In this document: one piece after another, positions 58,166-64,000 of the stretch
Layout of the letters: each line of letters starts with the position of its first letter
Position numbering within the stretch: position 1 is the first letter of the stretch
Assembly: GCA_965116345.1 (NCBI GenBank)
Contig: OZ220680.1
Coordinates: 1,612,001-1,676,000, forward strand
Length of the DNA: 64,000 bases
Direction: 5' to 3'
Source: VXYL01 sp965116345
GTDB taxonomy: Bacteria; Pseudomonadota; Gammaproteobacteria; Pseudomonadales; Azotimanducaceae
The notes under the pieces: model-generated
Database searches by the model: none
Told to the model about the DNA's origin: nothing
What the model saw: only the letters and a program-made list of their open reading frames with translations
Program-made: the position numbers and the translations under genes

Positions 58166-59206
58166 CTACTCGGTCCAGAGGAGGTCCACGTAGCCGGAGA
58201 AGTCCTCCACCGCCATGCCTCCGCCGCGGGCGACGCAGGTGAGCGGATCCTGGGCGACGACCACCGGCAACCCCGTCTCCTCGGCGATCAGGACATCGAG
58301 ACCCTTGAGCAACGCCCCACCCCCGGTGAGCACGATGCCGGTGTCCGCAATGTCGGCGGCCAACTCGGGCGGGGTCTGCTCCAAGGCGTTCTTGACTTCC
58401 TGGACGATCATCGCGAGCGGTTCCTGCAGCGCTTCGAGGATGTCGTTGCTGTTCAGCGTGACGCTGCGCGGCACGCCGAGCGACAGGTTGCGGCCGCGGA
58501 CGCTGATCTCCTTGGCCTCCTCCTCCGGCTGCGGATAGGCGGCGCCGATCTCGTACTTGATCTTCTCGGCCATGGTTTCGCCGATCAGGGTCGACTGCAC
58601 CCGCCGCACGTAGTTGATGATGTTCTCGTCGAAGCGGTCGCCGCCCACCCGGACCGTGTCCGAGTAGACAACGCCGCTCAGCGATACCACGGCGATCTCC
58701 GTGGTGCCGCCGCCGATGTCCACGACCATGGTCCCCACCGCCTCGTGAACCGGCAGGCCGGCGCCGATCGCCGCGGCCATGGGCTCCTCGATCAGGCGCA
58801 CATCGCGCGAGCCCGCCGCCAGCGCGGAGTCTCGGATGGCCTTGCGTTCGAGCAGCGTCGAGCGGCACGGCACGCTGACGATCACCCGCGGGCTCGGCCG
58901 AACGAGCGCCCCTTCGTGCACTTTCGAGATGAACCGCTTGAGCATCTCCTTGGTATAGGTGTCGTCGGCAATGACGCCGTCCTTGAGGGGCCGGATGGCC
59001 TTGATGTTGAGCGGCGTGCGGCCGAGCATGCGTTTCGCGTCGGTGCCCACGGCGATGATCCTGCGGTCCGTGCCGTCGTCGCGAAGTGCGACAACCGATG
59101 GCTCGTCGAGGATGATCCCCTGATCCTTGGCGTACACCAGCGTATTGGCCGTGCCCAGGTCGATGGATAAGTCGCGGGAGAACAACCCGCGGAATGCTCT
59201 GAACAT
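58166..59206 (-). CDS. mreB: Rod-shape-determining actin homologue MreB
   Basis: Actin-fold ATPase of 346 aa, complete. Marks are MFRAFRGLFSRDLSIDLGTANTL (phosphate-1), VIADDTYTKEML, IEEPMAAAIGAGLPVHE, VVDIGGGTTEIAVVSLSGVV (phosphate-2) and GIVLTGGGALLKGLD (adenosine motif). It forms filaments under the inner membrane that guide cell-wall elongation. ATG at 59206. The neighbour upstream, divergent, is gatC, as in Pseudomonas. Downstream, where mreC should follow, there is instead a repeat cluster and the island, so mreB is now cut off from mreC-mreD. Confidence 0.97.
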   Translation of the reverse strand: MFRAFRGLFSRDLSIDLGTANTLVYAKDQGIILDEPSVVALRDDGTDRRIIAVGTDAKRMLGRTPLNIKAIRPLKDGVIADDTYTKEMLKRFISKVHEGALVRPSPRVIVSVPCRSTLLERKAIRDSALAAGSRDVRLIEEPMAAAIGAGLPVHEAVGTMVVDIGGGTTEIAVVSLSGVVYSDTVRVGGDRFDENIINYVRRVQSTLIGETMAEKIKYEIGAAYPQPEEEAKEISVRGRNLSLGVPRSVTLNSNDILEALQEPLAMIVQEVKNALEQTPPELAADIADTGIVLTGGGALLKGLDVLIAEETGLPVVVAQDPLTCVARGGGMAVEDFSGYVDLLWTE

Positions 59207-59366
59207 GGGTACCGTAGGACCGCCCCGCAATCGGCCCACTCTACCACGCCACCAATCGCAACGGCTGGACAAAGAACGTACGAAAACCCAAGAAAATCGC
59301 TACCCGGGATCTGTAGCGGCAGGGGAAGTGGCGTAATATCCGCGCGCCTGTCCGACCGGAGTTTCC

Positions 59367-59729
59367 ATGACGCAAAGCGATTCGAGCCACGCCGGTCAGG
59401 GCACCGCCGCCTCGGGCATGATCGACAAACTCCTGCGCCTGGCCGCCCTGAGACTGGGAGCCGACGAGCAGGACATGCTCAAGGACAACCTGGACAGGAT
59501 CGTCGCGCTCATCGACGTCATGCAGTCCGCCGACACCGACGGCGTCGAACCTCTCGACCATCCGCTGGCCGGGGTGCAGCCACTACGTCCCGACCAAATC
59601 ACCGAAGACGTCGATCGGGATCGTTTCCAAGGCCTGGCGCCGGCCGCGCGCGACGGGCTCTATCTCGTTCCCCGAGTGGTCGACGCGACCGCGGACGCGG
59701 GCGTCCCGAGACCCGGGAAGCGTGCCTGA
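59367..59729 (+). CDS. gatC: Glu/Asp-tRNA(Gln/Asn) amidotransferase subunit C
   Basis: Protein of 120 aa with the GatC pattern MIDKLLRLAALRLGADEQ, IVALIDVMQSADTDGVEPLDHP and LRPDQITEDVDRDRFQGLAP. It stabilises the GatAB complex. The first 17 residues (MTQSDSSHAGQGTAASG) extend beyond the family core; the ATG at 59367 follows a GGAG stretch. First gene of gatCAB; it shares a 160-bp divergent spacer with mreB. Confidence 0.93.
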   Translation: MTQSDSSHAGQGTAASGMIDKLLRLAALRLGADEQDMLKDNLDRIVALIDVMQSADTDGVEPLDHPLAGVQPLRPDQITEDVDRDRFQGLAPAARDGLYLVPRVVDATADAGVPRPGKRA

Positions 59730-59755
59730 CGGCACCGTGTGATGAAGGCATTCCA

Positions 59756-61201
59756 TTGAAAGCGTTCGCCACCATCGACGACATTCGCCGGACGCTGGCC
59801 GCCAAGGACGCGAGCGCGGTCGAGATCACGCAAGCGCACCTCGCGCGCATCGCGGCGAGCGAACTCAACAGCTTCGTCACGGTATGCGAGGAGGACGCTC
59901 TCGAGACCGCCCGGCGGGCCGATGCGCACATCGCGCGCCAAGGCCAGGCGGGGCTCGTCGGGGTCCCCATCGCCCACAAGGACGTGTTCTGCACCGCAGG
60001 GCTCAAGACGACCTGCGCATCGAAAATGCTGGGGAACTTCGTCGCACCGTACGACGCCACCGTGGTGACCCGGCTCGCCGACGCCGGTGCGGTGGCCGTC
60101 GGCAAGACCAATATGGACGAGTTCGCCATGGGTTCCTCCAACGAGAACAGCCACTTCGGGCCCGTGTCCAACCCCTGGGACACCGAGCGCGTGCCCGGAG
60201 GGTCGTCCGGCGGTTCCGCAGCCGCCGTGGCCGCCGGCCTGGTACCCGCCGCCACCGGCACGGACACCGGCGGCTCGATCCGCCAACCCGCGGCGTTCTG
60301 CGGCATCAGTGGACTCAAACCCACCTACGGCCGCGTCTCCCGTCACGGCATGGTCGCGTTCGCGTCGAGCCTCGACCAGGGCGGGCCCATGGCGCGCTCC
60401 GCCACCGACCTGCGCCTTCTGCTGCGCCACATGGAGGGTCACGATCCCCAGGACTCCACGTCGGCCGACGTTGGACCCACGGGCAGCGCCGACGCGGCTG
60501 GCCTCACGATCGGCATTCCACGGGAGTACTGGCGTGGCCTGGACGAGCGCATCGCCGCCGCCATCGACCAGGCCGGGGCGGTCCTCGAGGGACTCGGCCA
60601 CCGACGCGTCGACGTCTCCCTGCCGCACACGACCTACGCCACGCCCGCCTATTACGTCATCGCCAGCGCGGAGGCGTCGACCAACCTGGCGCGCTACGAC
60701 GGCGTCCGCTACGGCCACCGCGCCGACGCCCCTGCCGACCTCGACGACCTCTATTGTCGGTCGCGCAGCGAGGGTTTCGGCGCCGAGGTGAAGCGCCGCA
60801 TCCTGATCGGCACCTATGCACTGTCCGTCGGCTACTACGACGCCTACTACCGCAAAGCACAACGCCTGCGCCGGCTGATCCGCCAGGATTTCCTCGACGC
60901 CTTCGACGCAGTGGACCTGCTCCTGACACCGGCCACACCAACCACCGCTTTCCGCAAGGAAACCCTCAAGGCGGTCGACGATTCCGACGATCCGACCGCC
61001 ATGTACCAGCAGGACGTCTACACCGTCCCGGCAAGCCTCGCCGGTCTGCCGGCGGCGAGCATTCCCTGCGGCTTCATCGACGGCCTGCCCGTGGGCATGC
61101 AGGTCATCGCCCCGCATTTCGCCGAGGACCGTCTGCTCGCCGTCGCCGAAGCCTTCCAGCACGAAACCGACTGGCACGCCCGAACCCCGGGGGAGTCATG
61201 A
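59756..61201 (+). CDS. gatA: Glu/Asp-tRNA(Gln/Asn) amidotransferase subunit A
   Basis: Amidase-signature enzyme of 481 aa. The catalytic triad can be placed as Lys75 (IAHKDVFCTAG), cis-Ser150 (GGSSGGSAAAV) and Ser174 (DTGGSIRQPAAFCG). It releases ammonia from glutamine, which GatB uses to convert Glu-tRNA(Gln) or Asp-tRNA(Asn). The start is TTG at 59756 (TTGAAAGCGTTC). Just upstream, an ATG at 59742 opens a five-codon frame MKAFH that ends in TGA, overlapping the TTG; it looks like a duplicated gatA start and could couple translation to gatC. Confidence 0.95.
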   Translation: MKAFATIDDIRRTLAAKDASAVEITQAHLARIAASELNSFVTVCEEDALETARRADAHIARQGQAGLVGVPIAHKDVFCTAGLKTTCASKMLGNFVAPYDATVVTRLADAGAVAVGKTNMDEFAMGSSNENSHFGPVSNPWDTERVPGGSSGGSAAAVAAGLVPAATGTDTGGSIRQPAAFCGISGLKPTYGRVSRHGMVAFASSLDQGGPMARSATDLRLLLRHMEGHDPQDSTSADVGPTGSADAAGLTIGIPREYWRGLDERIAAAIDQAGAVLEGLGHRRVDVSLPHTTYATPAYYVIASAEASTNLARYDGVRYGHRADAPADLDDLYCRSRSEGFGAEVKRRILIGTYALSVGYYDAYYRKAQRLRRLIRQDFLDAFDAVDLLLTPATPTTAFRKETLKAVDDSDDPTAMYQQDVYTVPASLAGLPAASIPCGFIDGLPVGMQVIAPHFAEDRLLAVAEAFQHETDWHARTPGES

Positions 61202-62652
61202 GCGGGACGAACTGGGAGAGCGTCATCGGGCTCGAAGTCCACGTCCAGCTCAGGACGCGCTCGAAGATCTTCTCCGGGGCCACCACCGCGTACGGCGCCC
61301 CGCCCAACACCCAGGCGTGTGCCGTGGATCTCGCCCTGCCCGGCGTGCTGCCGGTGCTCAACGCCGAGGCGGTGCGCATGGCACTGGTGTTCGGCCTCGC
61401 CGTCGACGGCCGCATCGCCGAGCGCTGCCGGTTCGACCGCAAGAGCTACTTCTACCCCGATCTGCCGAAGGGCTACCAGATCAGCCAACTCGACGAGCCC
61501 ATCGTCAGCGGCGGACACCTGGACATCGACACGACGGACGGCACCACCAAGCGTGTCGGCCTGACCCGGGCCCACCTCGAGGAGGATGCCGGCAAGTCGC
61601 TGCACGAAGACTACGCCGGGCAGACCGGAATCGACCTCAACCGCGCCGGAACCCCGCTGCTCGAGGTGGTCAGCGAACCCGAACTCGCCACCCCCGAGGA
61701 GGCCGGGCGCTACTTTCGCACCATGCACACCCTGGTACGCACGCTCGGCATCTGCGACGGCAACTTGAACGAAGGGTCGATGCGCTGCGATGCCAACGTC
61801 TCGGTGCGCCGCCGAGGCGAGACGGCGCTCGGTGAACGAACCGAGATCAAGAATTTGAACTCCTTCCGCTTCCTCGAAGCCGCGCTCGGCTACGAAATCG
61901 ACCGGCAGATCGACCTCCTGGAATCCGGCGGAGAAGTCGTCCGCGAGACTCTGCTGTACGACCACGAGCGGCATGAAACGCGGCCGATGCGCGGCAAGGA
62001 ACTATCCGACGACTACCGCTACTTCCCCGACCCCGACCTACTTCCCGTGGTGGTCACGCCGACCATGCTGGACGCCGCGCGGGCGTCACTGCCCGAACTG
62101 CCCGCCGCCAGACGCCGGCGCTACGTGGCGAGCCTCGGACTCCCCGAATACGACGCCGCCTGGCTCGCCGACGAACCCGACGCGGCCGCCTACTTCGACG
62201 CCGCCACCGCGGCCTGCGGCGCGGCGAAGAAGGCAGCCAACTGGATCATGGGCGACGTCGCTGCGGCCGCGCGCCGCGAGGACACGGCATGGTCCGCCAT
62301 TCCGGTGCCCGCACAACAGCTCGGCCGGCTCATCGCGCGCATCGAGGACGGGTCCATCTCCGGCAAGATCGCGAAGTCGCTGTTCCGGTCGCTGTGGGGA
62401 GACGGCAGCGCCGGACGCGCCGTTGACGTGGACGCGATGATCGAGGACCGGGGACTCGAGCAGGTGAGCGACGCCGGGGAGCTGGCGACCATCGTGAACG
62501 ACGTGCTCGCGAAACACCCCGAGCAGGCCGAACAGGTCCGTGCCGGCAAGACCCGCGTCCTCGGCTTCCTCGTCGGCCAGGTGATGCAGGCCAGCGGCGG
62601 CAAGGCCAATCCCCGCCGGGTCAACGAACTCCTGCGCGAAGCCATCGGCTAA
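61198..62652 (+). CDS. gatB: Glu/Asp-tRNA(Gln/Asn) amidotransferase subunit B
   Basis: Protein of 484 aa. The kinase-like catalytic cradle includes ESVIGLEVHVQLRTRSKIFS, KSYFYPDLPKGYQISQ and NLNEGSMRCDANVSVR. The C-terminal helical and YqeY-like tail domains bind tRNA (GFLVGQVMQASGGKANPRRV at the end). The zinc-knuckle cysteines of some GatB proteins are not complete (CAVD instead of CPVC), as is normal in related bacteria. ATG at 61198 overlaps the gatA stop. The complex makes Gln-tRNA or Asn-tRNA indirectly. Confidence 0.97.
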   Translation: MSGTNWESVIGLEVHVQLRTRSKIFSGATTAYGAPPNTQACAVDLALPGVLPVLNAEAVRMALVFGLAVDGRIAERCRFDRKSYFYPDLPKGYQISQLDEPIVSGGHLDIDTTDGTTKRVGLTRAHLEEDAGKSLHEDYAGQTGIDLNRAGTPLLEVVSEPELATPEEAGRYFRTMHTLVRTLGICDGNLNEGSMRCDANVSVRRRGETALGERTEIKNLNSFRFLEAALGYEIDRQIDLLESGGEVVRETLLYDHERHETRPMRGKELSDDYRYFPDPDLLPVVVTPTMLDAARASLPELPAARRRRYVASLGLPEYDAAWLADEPDAAAYFDAATAACGAAKKAANWIMGDVAAAARREDTAWSAIPVPAQQLGRLIARIEDGSISGKIAKSLFRSLWGDGSAGRAVDVDAMIEDRGLEQVSDAGELATIVNDVLAKHPEQAEQVRAGKTRVLGFLVGQVMQASGGKANPRRVNELLREAIG

Positions 62653-62806
62653 CGGCACGCCGTCCGTAGGGGCGAGGCTATCGCGCCCGGAAGGCGCGCC
62701 CTCGCCCCCAGGGTGGGAATCAGCATATAGCTCCATCGACTTAGCGCAGGGTTATGTCGAGTCCCGTCAAGGACCTACAATACGGGGTTCCCACCCATCC
62801 ATCCCG
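62653..62806. promoter_or_regulatory. gatB-cysD spacer with possible cysD -10 box
   Basis: The 154-bp spacer has a GC-rich stem region (around 62665-62710) that may end the gatCAB transcript, and an inverted pair GGGTGGGAA (62711-62719) / TTCCCACCC (62788-62796). TACAAT (62776-62781) is a possible -10 for cysD; no clear -35 is visible. Confidence 0.4.
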
Positions 62807-63724
62807 GTGCACCACGTGCCGCGCCATACCTTAAGCCACCTGAAACAGCTCGAAGCCGAGAGCATCCACATCTTCCGCGAGGTGGCGGCGGAGTTCGAGC
62901 GCCCGGTGCTGCTCTACTCCATCGGCAAGGACTCCTCGGTGCTGCTGCACCTGGCGAGGAAGGCGTTCCACCCGGCGAGGCCGCCGTTTCCGCTGCTGCA
63001 CGTGGACACCACCTGGAAGTTCCGCGACATGATTGCCTTCAGGGACCGGATCGCGCGCGAGCTCCGACTCGACCTGATCGTGCACACCAACGAGGCGGGT
63101 CGCGATGCCGGGGTGACACCGTTCACCCACGGCAGCAAGAAGTACACCGACATAATGAAGACCCAGGCACTGCGCGACGCCGTGGACAGGCACGGCTTCG
63201 ACGCCTGTTTCGGCGGCGCCCGGCGCGACGAGGAGAAGTCCCGCGCCAAGGAACGGGTCTATTCGCTCAGGGACACGAACCACCGATGGGATCCCAAGAA
63301 CCAGCGTCCCGAGCTGTGGAGCCTGTACAACGGCCACATAAACCCCGGTGAGGAGGTGCGCGTCTTCCCGTTGTCCAACTGGACCGAACTCGACGTCTGG
63401 CAGTACGTCTACCAGGAGGGCATCGACATCGTGCCGCTGTACTTCGCTGCTCCGCGGCCGGTGGTCGAGCGCGACGGCATGTTGATCATGGTCGACGACG
63501 ACCGCATGCCGCTCGACGACGGCGAGGAACCCGAAATGCGCTCGGTGCGCTTTCGGACGCTGGGCTGCTATCCGTTGTCCGGCGCCATCGAGTCCGAAGC
63601 CGCGACCCTGCCCGAGATCATCGAGGAGATGCTGCTCGCCACCCACTCCGAGCGGCAGGGGCGAATGATCGACCACGACGCCACGGGCTCCATGGAACAG
63701 AAGAAGCGCGAGGGCTACTTCTGA
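62807..63724 (+). CDS. cysD: Sulfate adenylyltransferase subunit 2
   Basis: PAPS-reductase/CysD-fold protein of 305 aa. The PP-loop is YSIGKDSSVLLHL. Further family stretches are FPLLHVDTTWKFRDMI, FGGARRDEEKSRAKER and VFPLSNWTELDVWQYV. With CysN it activates sulfate to adenosine 5'-phosphosulfate for cysteine synthesis. GTG start at 62807 (MHHVPRHTLSHLKQLEAES); an internal start nearer LSHLKQLEAES is possible but less likely. The stop overlaps the ATG of cysN by one base. Confidence 0.96.
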   Translation: MHHVPRHTLSHLKQLEAESIHIFREVAAEFERPVLLYSIGKDSSVLLHLARKAFHPARPPFPLLHVDTTWKFRDMIAFRDRIARELRLDLIVHTNEAGRDAGVTPFTHGSKKYTDIMKTQALRDAVDRHGFDACFGGARRDEEKSRAKERVYSLRDTNHRWDPKNQRPELWSLYNGHINPGEEVRVFPLSNWTELDVWQYVYQEGIDIVPLYFAAPRPVVERDGMLIMVDDDRMPLDDGEEPEMRSVRFRTLGCYPLSGAIESEAATLPEIIEEMLLATHSERQGRMIDHDATGSMEQKKREGYF

Positions 63725-64000
63725 TGGGCCTAGAGGCCGGAACCGACATCCACGCCTACCTGAAGCAGCACGAACGCAAGGAGATCCTGCGCTTTCTCAC
63801 CTGCGGCAGCGTCGACGACGGCAAGAGCACGCTGATCGGCCGGTTGCTGCACGACTCGGAACTGATCTACGAGGACCAGCTCGAGGCCATTCGCCGGGAC
63901 AGCAAGACCGCCGGCACCCAGCGCGACGGCGTCGACCTCGCGCTATTGGTGGACGGCCTACAGGCGGAGCGCGAGCAAGGCATCACGATCGATGTCGCCT
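63724..64000 (+). CDS. cysN: Sulfate adenylyltransferase subunit 1 (5' part, cut by window end)
   Basis: The first 92 codons are present: MGLEAGTDIHAYLKQHERKE, then the GTPase P-loop GSVDDGKSTLIGRLLHDS and the switch I region with GVDLALLVDGLQAEREQGIT. This is the start of CysN or CysNC. The window ends before the remainder, so a fused APS-kinase domain cannot be judged. It couples GTP hydrolysis to APS synthesis with CysD. Confidence 0.95.
   Translation, partial: MGLEAGTDIHAYLKQHERKEILRFLTCGSVDDGKSTLIGRLLHDSELIYEDQLEAIRRDSKTAGTQRDGVDLALLVDGLQAEREQGITIDVA

Overview
The window is very GC-rich bacterial chromosome. Gene content and order are those of a gammaproteobacterium: gyrA-serC-pheA-hisC-tyrA-cmk-rpsA-ihfB, mtaD-ubiG-yciK, mreB/mreC-mreD-rng-yhdP-tldD-pmbA and gatCAB divergent from mreB are all arranged as in Pseudomonas-type genomes. 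Several genes usual in those strings are missing here: mupP between ubiG and yciK, aroA between tyrA and cmk, maf between mreD and rng, and lapB after lapA. Short palindromic repeats are frequent. I saw no rRNA, tRNA or CRISPR array.

Layout. 0-5.4 kb: a MalT/LuxR-type regulator, a transaminase plus omega-amidase pair (ybdL-yafV) and a small lipoprotein-like cytochrome c. 5.4-10.2 kb: an Rpn-family nuclease gene, then a minus-strand cluster of rubrerythrin, a CCG-domain Fe-S protein, a DUF3501 protein and an M28-like protein that lacks metal ligands. 10.3-15.1 kb: enoyl-CoA hydratase, DUF418 membrane protein, alpha/beta hydrolase and the ABC-F ATPase yheS. 15.3-19.8 kb: yciO, trpS, scpA, scpB, rluB. 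19.8-23.0 kb (minus): mtaD-ubiG-yciK with a tandem-repeat spacer. 23.1-33.5 kb: the gyrA-to-ihfB string followed by lapA, with a miniature inverted-repeat element between ihfB and lapA. 33.7-38.9 kb: an orphan alpha-helical repeat protein, a ComEA-like protein, and a WecA/MraY-type transferase with a WbpM/CapD-type dehydratase. 38.9-48.5 kb (minus): mreC-mreD-rng-yhdP-tldD-pmbA. 48.5-58.1 kb: accessory island. 58.2-64 kb: mreB (minus), gatCAB, cysD and the start of cysN.

The most unusual region is the island of about 9.6 kb that separates mreB from mreC. It carries a DUF4102-type tyrosine integrase, a double zinc-ribbon protein, a second tyrosine recombinase overlapped by a protein with two helix-turn-helix repeats, long structured non-coding DNA, an orphan secreted protein whose promoter is followed by ten copies of CGAGC, and about 3 kb of gene fragments and repeats, including an inverted fragment of the second recombinase. 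As a result mreC-mreD-rng-yhdP-tldD-pmbA can no longer be read simply from the mreB promoter.

A second theme is CTAG-containing palindromes at gene ends. RluB ends inside a pair of overlapping perfect hairpins, LapA ends inside the same 13-mer, and the ihfB stop codon lies in the terminal repeat of the miniature element. All functional calls are from reading the sequence and remembered family motifs; no database search was run.
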